The position numbers and the translations under genes are program-made. A stretch of 48,395 nt of DNA from a virus: the IMG/VR virus record IMGVR_UViG_3300032238_001072, positions 1 to 48,395 of that record; one strand, written 5' to 3'. This document shows positions 30,343-38,214 of the stretch, piece by piece. The notes under the pieces are model-generated. The model saw only the letters and a program-made list of their open reading frames with translations, was not told where the DNA came from and searched no databases. How positions within the stretch are numbered: the stretch's first letter is position 1; every line of letters begins with the position of its first letter.

Positions 30343-32072
30343 ATCTTCTGCTTACACTGGGCCACAATTCATCTGCAATCCTGACTGATAATGACCAGCG
30401 AATCACTGCTGGTTATGAAGAGGAGCGCCTTAATCGAGTCAAGAGCTCCTCTCAATTTCCAAAGCTTTCGATTGAGGAGTGTTTCAAGAATACGTCAGGC
30501 CATGAACATGATAGGGGCTATCTTTACGTGTCCCACTGGTTTGACGATTTTGACTTTCATCGCAATGGCTTCAGCGACAAACACTGGGATCCGTACCAAG
30601 TCAAGGCCATCTGTGATTCACACAATATGGAACTGGTGACTCTAACATCTCAGTTCACTCATCATGATGCCCATGCTTGGGCTGCACGAGCTTTCTTTGA
30701 GGCGCACAGCCTTCCTCTGGATCCCATCCACATCTGCGTGGCTGATGGTTTTGGCAACAAGGAGGAAGTCTTCTCTGTCTACAAATGGACTCCTAAGAAG
30801 GAGAGCATGCAGTTGGTCCATCGAGTGTATGGCTACGAAAACTCGTTGGGCTTGCTTTACCAATATGCTACATCATACTGTGGCATGAAGGAAAACCAGG
30901 ATGAGTACAAATTCCTGGGATATGAGACTTGGGTGGATGATGTCCTGACTAACAAGGAAATCGCTGATCTTCAAAATGAAGCATCGGCCTGGGCATCAAA
31001 GTATCGTTCAGCTCAAAGTCCTCAAAGCACCAATAAGTCATACATCAATGTGGATCGACTGATCCAAGTTAAGAATGACCTGTGGGCCAAGTTTGATGTG
31101 GTGATTGAGACAACCACAGGCAAGAGCAAAGCAAGCTTTAGCAAGAGTGACTTGCGTAAGATCATTGGCCACTTCGTCCAAAGTGTGATTGAAGCCTACT
31201 ACACTGATGTGATCGAGGAATTCTCGATTGACAACATCATCGTCACTGGCGGTCTGCACTACAATGTTAAGCTGAACAACCACATCTTGGCCAGAATTCC
31301 TGGTGAGTTCTGCGCCACTCCTCTGGCTGGTGATCAAGGTGCAGCCATTGGTTTGATGCGTTATCACGAGGGATCAGTCCTTGGTCTTGACAGTTTACTT
31401 TGGGGACACAGAGACCTCTCAATACCAAACACTCTTGTGGCCAATGGCCATGAGTTCAAGCCGGGTCACTTCTACTTCAACAACAAGCAGAGCTATGTTG
31501 ATTTTGTGGTTTCTCAGCTGAAACTCAATAAAATTGTGAACACAGTGACTGGACCCATGGAATTTGGTCCTAGGGCCCTGTGCAACACAACGACATTGGC
31601 TCTGCCCACAGAGAAGAATGTGGCCACTATCAACTCACTGAATGGCCGTGACACTGTCATGCCCATGGCGCCAGTGATGTTGAAGCAATACGCCCACGAG
31701 TTTTTCAGCCATCAGGACATCAGTCGAGTGGCTGGTTCACTTGAGTACATGATTCTTACCTTGGATTACCATACCACTGTGGATGTCAACCGATTCCGGG
31801 GTGTTATGCATCCCTATCCAAAGTTTGGCCGAAAGTACGGTTACTCTGGGCGTCCTCAGTTGATTGAAGTCAACAACATTCAACCGATCTCCAACATCTT
31901 GCGTGGAATGTACCCACAGCATCCAGCACTGATCAACACATCGTTGAATGTTCATGGTGTGCCGATTGTCTTCTCAGCCCAAGACGCCATCAATGACATG
32001 GCTTTCAACTTGGATGAGGCTCGTGATCAAGGACTGGAACAACCCATCCTTGTTATTGGAAACTTCAAGTGA
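30339..32072 (+). CDS. Carbamoyltransferase (NodU/TobZ/CmcH family), probably acting on hmC
   Basis: 577 residues with both halves of the family. The N-terminal Kae1-like half shows GHNSSA (8-13), GYEEERLNRVK (25-35), HHDAH (108-112), which binds metal and carbamoyl-adenylate, and a VTGGLHYNVKLN loop. The C-terminal half shows GPMEFGPRALCNTT near residue 404 and NTSLNVHGVPIV. These enzymes move a carbamoyl group from carbamoyl phosphate, via carbamoyl-AMP, to a hydroxyl. Fused by ATGA to a dCMP hydroxymethylase, its natural acceptor would be the hydroxymethyl group of 5-hydroxymethylcytosine. Carbamoylation of hmC by phage enzymes of this family has been reported from metavirome work. Confidence 0.9.
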   Translation: MNLLLTLGHNSSAILTDNDQRITAGYEEERLNRVKSSSQFPKLSIEECFKNTSGHEHDRGYLYVSHWFDDFDFHRNGFSDKHWDPYQVKAICDSHNMELVTLTSQFTHHDAHAWAARAFFEAHSLPLDPIHICVADGFGNKEEVFSVYKWTPKKESMQLVHRVYGYENSLGLLYQYATSYCGMKENQDEYKFLGYETWVDDVLTNKEIADLQNEASAWASKYRSAQSPQSTNKSYINVDRLIQVKNDLWAKFDVVIETTTGKSKASFSKSDLRKIIGHFVQSVIEAYYTDVIEEFSIDNIIVTGGLHYNVKLNNHILARIPGEFCATPLAGDQGAAIGLMRYHEGSVLGLDSLLWGHRDLSIPNTLVANGHEFKPGHFYFNNKQSYVDFVVSQLKLNKIVNTVTGPMEFGPRALCNTTTLALPTEKNVATINSLNGRDTVMPMAPVMLKQYAHEFFSHQDISRVAGSLEYMILTLDYHTTVDVNRFRGVMHPYPKFGRKYGYSGRPQLIEVNNIQPISNILRGMYPQHPALINTSLNVHGVPIVFSAQDAINDMAFNLDEARDQGLEQPILVIGNFK

Positions 32073-32302
32073 TCATTCTAGAAGTCCAACAGTCGCTGCA
32101 AGTGGAAACGCCCAAGGGGCGTGGTCGCGTGTGGCTGGTGACAGATTATGGCTGTGAGATTGAAAAGCTATTCACGGTCATTCTGGATGAATCTGGCGAG
32201 ATTTGGGAGTTCACCAACAAGGATGTCAGAGCCACGTCGAACACAACGATGGGCAGAAAATCTTGTTTACAGTCAAAACCAATTAAAGTAGAAGAAGCTT
32301 GA
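32069..32302 (+). CDS. Small hypothetical protein (77 aa)
   Basis: Beta-rich protein starting with GTG in a GTGA overlap with the carbamoyltransferase stop. VWLVTDYGCEIEKLFTVILD and IWEFTNKDVRA suggest a small beta-barrel. The basic C-terminus contains MGRKSCLQSK. It could be an accessory of the modification enzymes given its coupling, but no family is recognised. Confidence 0.65.
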   Translation: MIILEVQQSLQVETPKGRGRVWLVTDYGCEIEKLFTVILDESGEIWEFTNKDVRATSNTTMGRKSCLQSKPIKVEEA

Positions 32303-32817
32303 TGAAACTCAGTGATCTAAACAAAGAGCAAGCCATTCAGACCCTGAATAGGGTTGAGAAAGCGCTTGCTACAAAGTTGACTAAGTCAGCTATCGTGGCT
32401 GAGCTAGCCTCACAGAAGCTGTGCTCACCCAACTCCAGTGGTATTGAAAATACCTTGATTAAGGTGGCCACCAATCATGGCTATGTGCCACCACTCTTGG
32501 CCAAGCTTATGGGTGTCAAGCCCAATGTGGCTGGAAATGAAAAGTCTCACCCTTGGATCGACAAGAAGGAGGGTCTTCCTCCGGTCCCTCCGACCCAGAC
32601 GAGCAAGGCCGGTCCAGCCTCTACCCAAAAGGCGGAGCGACGTCTGGTGCCAACCACGGCGTTTGTCCTCAACGGAGTGAACCTGAGGGCCATCTCGATT
32701 GTGGAAATCGGCAAGAAGTCCTCAGAGCTTTACCTGAAAGACGGGACCGTGGTGACATCCTCAATCACAGAAGAGACCTTCTTGAAAAACTGCAAGGTAC
32801 TCGAACTCGGCGACTGA
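32302..32817 (+). CDS. Hypothetical protein with helical N-domain (171 aa)
   Basis: Residues 1-75 are helical (LNKEQAIQTLNRVEKALATK, then KSAIVAELASQKL). A Pro/Thr-rich linker (90-115) and a small beta domain at the C-terminus (FVLNGVNLRAISIVEIGKKS) follow. ATG 32302 shares the A of the previous TGA stop. A TTG one codon upstream is not needed. Part of the operon downstream of the DNA-modification genes, function unknown. Confidence 0.68.
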   Translation: MKLSDLNKEQAIQTLNRVEKALATKLTKSAIVAELASQKLCSPNSSGIENTLIKVATNHGYVPPLLAKLMGVKPNVAGNEKSHPWIDKKEGLPPVPPTQTSKAGPASTQKAERRLVPTTAFVLNGVNLRAISIVEIGKKSSELYLKDGTVVTSSITEETFLKNCKVLELGD

Positions 32818-33185
32818 TTACAGTCTTAAGAGCAACCAACAAGATTGGTCAAGTAGTCTATGGTCCACTCGCATTCTTGGGCGCTTACCTTCTAACAAAA
32901 GGTATATGGCAAGTCTCAGTAATACCAACTCTATGGTTTATTGGAATTGTGGCCAGCCAAGCAGTCTATGGTCGCTGTGTGATTCTAGAGTACATCAGCC
33001 GTCTTAAGAAGAAACTTCCCAAAGGTTCAGAAAAAGAAAATTACCTGCTTAAAGACTTTTCGGCTTGTAGAAAAGCCCTAGTCGTTAAGGACTACAAACA
33101 CCTAACCATTATTACTCATGTCGAAGAAAAAGCCGATCTTCATTATGCTGAAGAGTTCAGAAGGTACGTTGGCAGTCAATGCTGA
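32814..33185 (+). CDS. Membrane protein, start uncertain (possible CTG start)
   Basis: The frame encodes a hydrophobic segment (VVYGPLAFLGAYLLTKGIW, then VIPTLWFIGIVASQAVYG), probably two transmembrane helices, followed by a basic tail (ISRLKKKLPKG). No ATG, GTG or TTG lies near the end of the preceding gene. CTG 32814 forms a CTGA overlap with the upstream stop, matching the NTGA coupling used throughout. Alternatives are TTG 32877, inside the hydrophobic part, or TTG 32553, deep inside the previous gene. Its 3' end overlaps the next gene by 68 bp. Confidence 0.5.
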   Translation: MITVLRATNKIGQVVYGPLAFLGAYLLTKGIWQVSVIPTLWFIGIVASQAVYGRCVILEYISRLKKKLPKGSEKENYLLKDFSACRKALVVKDYKHLTIITHVEEKADLHYAEEFRRYVGSQC

Positions 33186-33573
33186 TGATATCAAACGTGT
33201 TGTCATCAATAAGTCTAAGATGACTGCAGACATTCACACGTCTGAGCACTATGCATCTTTCAACTTTGGCAAAGACCTAGAAAAATCTGTGTCCAAGTTG
33301 GAGGACTCCATCTCCAAGCGATACAATGTTGTCCACATCTCGTCTGAAGTGTCATGCCAGACATGTGATGACGCCTACACAGCCATCTTGAAAGTTTCTA
33401 AGGATGGAAGTGACACTTACATCTGGCCCAGTGGGTTGACTTCCATCAAGATTCAAGGTGACACCATTGATATTGGCGCGCATGGCATCGATGACTTGAT
33501 TAGTGTCAAGCTTAATGAGGCCATCAGCCTTAATTCAGCCACTGAGGTTTTCAAGTTGCTGAACTGCCACTGA
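33118..33573 (+). CDS. Hypothetical protein (151 aa)
   Basis: Starts at ATG 33118 within the preceding gene. The protein is alpha/beta with Lys-rich N-terminal strands (KKKPIFIMLKSSEGTLAVNA), a CQTCDD motif near residue 80 and a second beta half ending FKLLNCH. Two similar halves (VNADDIKRVVINKSKMTADI and TSIKIQGDTIDIGAHGIDDL) hint at an internal duplication. It ends 16 bp before a strong bidirectional terminator. Function unknown. Confidence 0.68.
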   Translation: MSKKKPIFIMLKSSEGTLAVNADDIKRVVINKSKMTADIHTSEHYASFNFGKDLEKSVSKLEDSISKRYNVVHISSEVSCQTCDDAYTAILKVSKDGSDTYIWPSGLTSIKIQGDTIDIGAHGIDDLISVKLNEAISLNSATEVFKLLNCH

Positions 33574-33589
33574 GTTAGTAGCAAACATG

Positions 33590-33623
33590 AAAACGGCCCA
33601 GAGTGAAAACTCTGGGCCGTTTT
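33590..33623. terminator. Bidirectional intrinsic terminator, GAAA loop
   Basis: A perfect 15-bp stem AAAACGGCCCAGAGT / ACTCTGGGCCGTTTT with a GAAA tetraloop lies between the convergent 33573 (+) and tail tube (-) genes. The A and T tracts make it functional on both strands. Confidence 0.93.
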
Positions 33624-33636
33624 GGTGTAAGATAGA

Positions 33637-34266
33637 TTAGACAGTAACGATCAAGCTACTTGGCTGAATTGGATAGTAACGGTCAACCATCAATGTGAAA
33701 CCCAGATTGACTGGAGTGTTGCCAGTCTTCATGTCAGCGTCTGTTGGCTTCAAGCCTGTGATGAAACAACCTTCAAGCTTGTAGACCAAGCCTGTCTTGA
33801 GGACGTCAGAGGCATCACTGCCACCCAATGCATTGGCATTGGCAATCTGCTTGGCCATGTCTGGAACCAGCCAGCGGAACTCACCGTTGCACTTTACAGC
33901 AGATGTAAGACCCACACCACCAGTAACTGGGTTGGAGATGAGGTACATCCACTTGTAAAGGATCTGAGCAGTCTGCTGTGAGAACGCATATCTCACTGGG
34001 ATAGCGATCTCACTGTTGGCCGCATCAGCACCAATCTGGTGGTTGGTCTGATTCAGGTACTTGGTATCAAACCCCTGCACCTTCATGTCAGGGAAGGGGA
34101 ATGACTCCACAGCGAATTGAACCTGCTCGTCCCATGTGCCAGTGCCACCGATGGAAGGAGGAAGGTTCAGGCTGATCTTGAATAGATCAGCGCGCTGTTG
34201 ATCGATGCCAGTACCACCAGTGGTAGCAATGCTACCCCAGGTGTTTTTTGTGTTCATTTTGGCCAT
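33637..34266 (-). CDS. Tail tube protein (gp19-like)
   Basis: 209-residue subunit of the inner tail tube. It directly follows the tail sheath gene in its operon, the standard order, and is beta-rich with an N-terminal NTWGSIATTGG then DQQRADLFKISL. The paralogue at 22814 shares this start. The C-terminus ends VDRYYPIQPSSLIVTV. Proximity to a terminator agrees with a heavily transcribed sheath-tube unit. The start ATG has CTTCTGTT upstream and no Shine-Dalgarno. Confidence 0.87.
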   Translation of the reverse strand: MAKMNTKNTWGSIATTGGTGIDQQRADLFKISLNLPPSIGGTGTWDEQVQFAVESFPFPDMKVQGFDTKYLNQTNHQIGADAANSEIAIPVRYAFSQQTAQILYKWMYLISNPVTGGVGLTSAVKCNGEFRWLVPDMAKQIANANALGGSDASDVLKTGLVYKLEGCFITGLKPTDADMKTGNTPVNLGFTLMVDRYYPIQPSSLIVTV

Positions 34267-34291
34267 AACAGAAGGTATTAAATTTTAAGTC

Positions 34292-36703
34292 TTAGGCGTT
34301 CAACTGAGCACCACTGCGGTTCACAGTGAGGTTCAGGAAGATCCGTTCAGCCGTGCTGGTAGGCACGATGCCCAAATCAATGATCACCTCACGAAGAGCA
34401 CGAGTCTCAGCGTTGTTGTTCGAACCATCGACAGTCAACTTGTACTGATCCACACCACGTTCATTCTGGACACCGTCCATGAACTGGGTAATGGCTTGGT
34501 TCAGCTGAGCGAGAAGCACGCTGTCATTCGGGTCGAACACAAACTGGCGAGCAACCGCACCGATGTTAGCAACGATGTAGTTCACCAGGATCGCCACGTG
34601 CAGCTCCATCAGTTTGGAGTCAGCCACCTGAAGAGTACGGTCGCCGTAGACTTGGATACGCCCATTGTTGCTGACAATCAGGTTGACATTGCTGTCATAA
34701 GCCTGAGTCTTAGAGGAGAAGTTGATCGTTCTGAACTGAAGACCCTGGGCGTTATCGCAGAAACCACGATACTCACCAGCCGCAGCGTACCAAGGTTTGT
34801 CGTTGTTGAACGTACGAGCCATGCAGCGGATAACCTCCACAGAGGGTGGAACCCGCCGAGTCTCAGTGGTGTAAGGATCAATGATATCGACCCAGTTGGC
34901 AAACAACGCACCGTGCCAGTCATCAATCTTGGTACGACCAGCGTAAGTTCCGGTGGCATTCCGCCAATCAGCATACTGGCGAGGAACCACAGATTCAGCC
35001 ACATCCAGAATTGCAACCGCGTTGAGAACACGAGCAACTTGGACGAGATTCTGCTGAAGGTCTGAATCCACCGCGCCAGGGATGGCCAACACATTGACTT
35101 GGTAGTCAGTCTCATTTCTGAACGACTGGAACCCAGTGTAGAGATCAGTCGTTGGATTGAGATCGCCGATCCAGTCAGAGTTCTCAGTGTTGGCACCGTT
35201 GTCACCACCAGTGAAGTTAGCAACGTTGGTCTTACCACCGAGGTTGGCGATGTTCCAACCATCGAGGGTGTTCGCAGGAGCCACATCAACCACCAGGAAG
35301 TCATCCGCAATGTTGTCATAACCAACTCGCACGTAGGCAGAGTTAGTGTTGACATAGGTTGGGAGATAGGTTGAAGCTGTGGGATCAGCGAAGGTCAGGT
35401 TATCCAGTGTCTCGACCAACTCAGTGTTGTAGAAGACGAGCATCTTCTTGGTACCAGAGGCAGATCCAGGAGCAATGCTAGCCACAAGGTTTGAATTGGT
35501 GGCTGAATCAGAGTTCGCCCAGGTTCCCTCAGATGAGGCGAACAAGTGGAGAAGACGATAAGTATTGAAAGCACCACCACTGTCAAGGCCGTTGGCGCGC
35601 TTGACCTTGTAGATGTAAGCCGCAGTGTAAGTGGCTTGGAGAGGCAGAGCTTGATATCCCAGTGAAGTTACACCCGAAGGATACAGTGTGATAGTGCAAC
35701 CACCAGTGGTGTTGTTTGGCACCACAGACTTAACAAGCACCTCGCCAGTATCAGTCGCCAGGCTAACAGCTGGATCAGCTGATGTGCTGATCTTGATTAG
35801 ATCACCAGCGGATAGAGCCGCAGCAGTCATGTTGCCACTAGCAGCTGAACCAGAGCCAGTGAAGGAGGTCAGAGCAGTGTAGGTGAAAGTGCTACCAGAG
35901 GCAGACAACAGAGTGTAAGTGCCGTTGAAATTGCCAGCCGTGGATGTAACATTCTCAATCTTAATCTGATCGCCAGTGGTGTAACCATGGGCTGAAGCAG
36001 TCGTTACTGTGACCGTTCCAGAAACAGCTGCAATTGAGTTAATCTTGAGTTTTCCAAGATTATCAGTGCATTCGAGAGTAAAGTCACCTTTAGTTCCAGC
36101 AACTGTGGCACTAACTGCAGAGCCAACCTCGTTGGTTACGAAAGTGAAGGCCGACAGAAACGCCTCAGCTGAGGTAGCAGCACCAGATTGGGTGCTGCGA
36201 TAAACCGTGGAACCATTGGCGTAAGCATAGTCGAGAGCCTCGTCAAGAGTAATAGTGCTAACACCAACATTGCTGACGAGAGCATTCGAGGTCGTCTCAA
36301 CTTCACCAGTTGCATCGATGATACGAACGTAATCACCCACAGTAAAGTGATTGGCGTTCGTCACTGTAAGAACTGTGGCTCCCAGGGAAGCTCCACTGGA
36401 GAGAGTAGCCGTCGACTCATACTGGTGTCCAATGCGGACGATCAAGCTGCTGCCGCTGTAATCAGCGACTGACGCAGCAGTCACGGCCAGCTGACCGGCC
36501 CAACCTGAATCGTTGGTGATGTTAGAATCACCGAACTTATTAGCAAACTCAGTGAGTGAATTTACAAGAGTTGGTGTGCTGAACGGTCCCTTGTTAGCGA
36601 TGCCGGTAAGTCCGCCACGAAAACGACTGAGAGTGACAGGAGCGAAGCTCTTGTCGATTACTGAGGCGTAGAACCCCGGGAAGGTCGTAGGTGAGGTAGC
36701 CAT
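34292..36703 (-). CDS. Tail sheath protein (gp18-like)
   Basis: 803-residue contractile sheath subunit. The N-terminus (PGFYASVIDKSFAPVTLSR, then GLTGIANKGPF) is the classic sheath start. The C-terminal 130 residues (VYGDRTLQVADSKLMELHVA, VNYIVANIGAVARQFVFDPN) form the conserved polymerising core. Between about residues 100 and 330 lie beta-rich inserted domains. One has the pattern TVTTASAHGYTTGDQI, then FNGTYTL, often found as an add-on surface domain in phage structural proteins. It is longer than T4 gp18 (659). Sheath, tube and terminator form one unit. Confidence 0.93.
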   Translation of the reverse strand: MATSPTTFPGFYASVIDKSFAPVTLSRFRGGLTGIANKGPFSTPTLVNSLTEFANKFGDSNITNDSGWAGQLAVTAASVADYSGSSLIVRIGHQYESTATLSSGASLGATVLTVTNANHFTVGDYVRIIDATGEVETTSNALVSNVGVSTITLDEALDYAYANGSTVYRSTQSGAATSAEAFLSAFTFVTNEVGSAVSATVAGTKGDFTLECTDNLGKLKINSIAAVSGTVTVTTASAHGYTTGDQIKIENVTSTAGNFNGTYTLLSASGSTFTYTALTSFTGSGSAASGNMTAAALSAGDLIKISTSADPAVSLATDTGEVLVKSVVPNNTTGGCTITLYPSGVTSLGYQALPLQATYTAAYIYKVKRANGLDSGGAFNTYRLLHLFASSEGTWANSDSATNSNLVASIAPGSASGTKKMLVFYNTELVETLDNLTFADPTASTYLPTYVNTNSAYVRVGYDNIADDFLVVDVAPANTLDGWNIANLGGKTNVANFTGGDNGANTENSDWIGDLNPTTDLYTGFQSFRNETDYQVNVLAIPGAVDSDLQQNLVQVARVLNAVAILDVAESVVPRQYADWRNATGTYAGRTKIDDWHGALFANWVDIIDPYTTETRRVPPSVEVIRCMARTFNNDKPWYAAAGEYRGFCDNAQGLQFRTINFSSKTQAYDSNVNLIVSNNGRIQVYGDRTLQVADSKLMELHVAILVNYIVANIGAVARQFVFDPNDSVLLAQLNQAITQFMDGVQNERGVDQYKLTVDGSNNNAETRALREVIIDLGIVPTSTAERIFLNLTVNRSGAQLNA

Positions 36704-36714
36704 AAATTCTGTTC

Positions 36715-36720
36715 TAATTA
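36715..36720 (-). promoter_or_regulatory. TAGTTA-like box (GTAATTA) upstream of sheath
   Basis: The minus strand reads GTAATTA, one base from GTAGTTA, 11 nt before the sheath ATG. It overlaps the stop of the preceding gene. Confidence 0.25.
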
Positions 36721-37587
36721 CTTTTGTCCTTTAACTCCATGAAATCTTCGGAATGCATCCATCGTGCGATCGATGTTGGCTTCTTTAGGCGTGGGCATCT
36801 CTGAGGCGCCCAACATTCCCTCAGAAACTGTAGCTCCAACTGGGTTGGATGAGTTGCCCACAACTAGCTCAACTTTGGGCTTCTCCTCACGACCTTCACC
36901 AGTGATGTCTCCGATAGATCGAAGGAACTCGCCTGGAGGACGAGGCATTTCAAAAGATGGCAAGCTCTCCTCAACACTCTTGGAATCATTGATCTTAGAT
37001 TCCTGTATTTTTGGAGTCTCAACCTTCTTGACTGACTCTGTCCTGACTGTGTTAGTCGGGCCAGCGGCTGGTTTCTCACCCAGTATTGTTGACAGCGCAG
37101 GATCACGGTTGGGAACCAACGATGGATCCAACTCCTTTGTGGCATTAGGAGTGGTGTCAGGAGCCACAAGTGCCAGTGAAGGTTGCAGCAAGTCTTCCTT
37201 GTCCAAGCTGACAGTATTCGACGCAACTTTCTTAGCGTCTTCAACTTCCTTGGTGGTCAGAAGCTTGTCTGCATCATCAGGTATCAGACTCTTCTCTTCG
37301 GCTTCACCGAGAATTGACTCGATGGCCGATCTCTTCTTTTCAACCTGATTCACTCTGTCTCTCAGCTTGGCCATGATCTCTGGTGCTGGATTTACCAGCA
37401 CTGGAGCCACGTCAGCTGTGACAGTTTCAGACACCGGCTTGCGCTTACGTCTCAAGTGAGGTAACACCTTTCGACGTGGTTGTTGGTGAGTAGACGGAGC
37501 TGGGTTCACCATCACTGGGACGACTTCAACAGCGCCCATGGAACCAGTGCCGGTAAACTCACCAAGTATGCGTCGAACGGAATTCAC
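36718..37587 (-). CDS. Low-complexity hypothetical protein with repeated ILGE motifs (289 aa)
   Basis: A mostly disordered protein rich in Pro, Glu, Lys, Ser and Val. ILGE occurs three times (RRILGEF at the N-terminus, SAIESILGEAEEK, STILGEKPAA). A paired motif PVMVNPAP / PVLVNPAP brackets a basic patch (PRRKVLPHLRRKRKP). I place the start at GTG 37587, one base after the upstream stop. A GTG at 37662 would overlap the preceding gene by 74 bp. A scaffold, connector or chaperone role next to the sheath is possible but unproven. Confidence 0.62.
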   Translation of the reverse strand: MNSVRRILGEFTGTGSMGAVEVVPVMVNPAPSTHQQPRRKVLPHLRRKRKPVSETVTADVAPVLVNPAPEIMAKLRDRVNQVEKKRSAIESILGEAEEKSLIPDDADKLLTTKEVEDAKKVASNTVSLDKEDLLQPSLALVAPDTTPNATKELDPSLVPNRDPALSTILGEKPAAGPTNTVRTESVKKVETPKIQESKINDSKSVEESLPSFEMPRPPGEFLRSIGDITGEGREEKPKVELVVGNSSNPVGATVSEGMLGASEMPTPKEANIDRTMDAFRRFHGVKGQK

Positions 37588-37588
37588 C

Positions 37589-37855
37589 TTAAAGAGCGAT
37601 AAGTTGATTGACTTGGAGTGGAACTTCGTCACCATTGTGCAATTGCACGGTGGCCAAACCACTTTCAGTGTCGATCTTCTTGACTTTGCCCTTTAGACCC
37701 GCAGTTGGGAACGTGGGATCATCAATGATCGCTACGTCACCACCAACCTTAACATTGTTAAGGCCAAGAGCTGTGTTAGCAGCCTCAACAATGGTTGTTG
37801 GCTTCTTAAGGTCGACCTTTTCAAGGGCCTTTTCTAGGATTTGCTTGGCATTCAT
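37589..37855 (-). CDS. Small SH3/KOW-like protein (88 aa)
   Basis: A helical N-terminus (NAKQILEKALEKVDLKKP) is followed by a small beta barrel: VKVGGDVAIIDDP, GLKGKVKKIDTESGLATVQL and GDEVPLQV. The Gly-x-V-K-K-I-D pattern is typical of KOW or SH3-like domains. Part of the neck-sheath operon, possibly a head or neck accessory. ATG 37855 lies 9 nt after a TAGTTA box, whose TAA also ends the upstream gene. Confidence 0.65.
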   Translation of the reverse strand: MNAKQILEKALEKVDLKKPTTIVEAANTALGLNNVKVGGDVAIIDDPTFPTAGLKGKVKKIDTESGLATVQLHNGDEVPLQVNQLIAL

Positions 37856-37863
37856 GTTGCGAT

Positions 37864-38214
37864 TTAACTACTAGTACGAGACATCGATTTTAGAATATCG
37901 TTCCCGATATCCCGGCCTTCAAACCAGTCTGTGCCACGGGTAAGTCGTGACAAGGTTTCATCTGAAAAGCCCTGTGCAGTAATAACAACAGATGAGTCTT
38001 GGACTTTCACGTCGAACTTGATGTCCAATGCTAAAGCCTTCATCTGCTCCTTCAAATTGTTTACTCTGGTGTCCAGATCTGGCAATTGAAGTTTTCTGGT
38101 ATTGTCAACAAAGTCCTGGAATAATGACTCAGCCACTGCCATTCTTTCGGAATAGGTGGCCGAGTTTAGAGTGTCTGACAAGGCTTCATTGGCAATGGTG
38201 GCCATGTCAATCAT
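37864..38214 (-). CDS. Hypothetical protein of neck-region operon (116 aa)
   Basis: An N-terminal helical half (residues 1-65; ERMAVAESLFQDFVDNTRKL, LPDLDTRVNNLKEQMKALAL) is followed by a strand pair (IKFDVKVQDSSVVITAQG) and a C-terminal helix with RGTDWFEGRDIGN. ATGA overlap with the putative neck protein upstream places it among head-tail joining genes. It is unrecognised by family. Confidence 0.65.
   Translation of the reverse strand: MIDMATIANEALSDTLNSATYSERMAVAESLFQDFVDNTRKLQLPDLDTRVNNLKEQMKALALDIKFDVKVQDSSVVITAQGFSDETLSRLTRGTDWFEGRDIGNDILKSMSRTSS
37865..37870 (-). promoter_or_regulatory. TAGTTA box upstream of 37855 (-) gene
   Basis: Minus strand AGTAGTTAA ends 9 nt before ATG. The final TAA doubles as the stop of the preceding gene, so here the match could be partly imposed by coding. 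Confidence 0.3.

Noticed and set aside
32553-32813. Starting the 33185 membrane gene at TTG 32553
   Set aside because: It would lie 260 bp inside another coding gene in a different frame. The segment is rich in Arg, Gly and Asp and looks like an out-of-frame translation.
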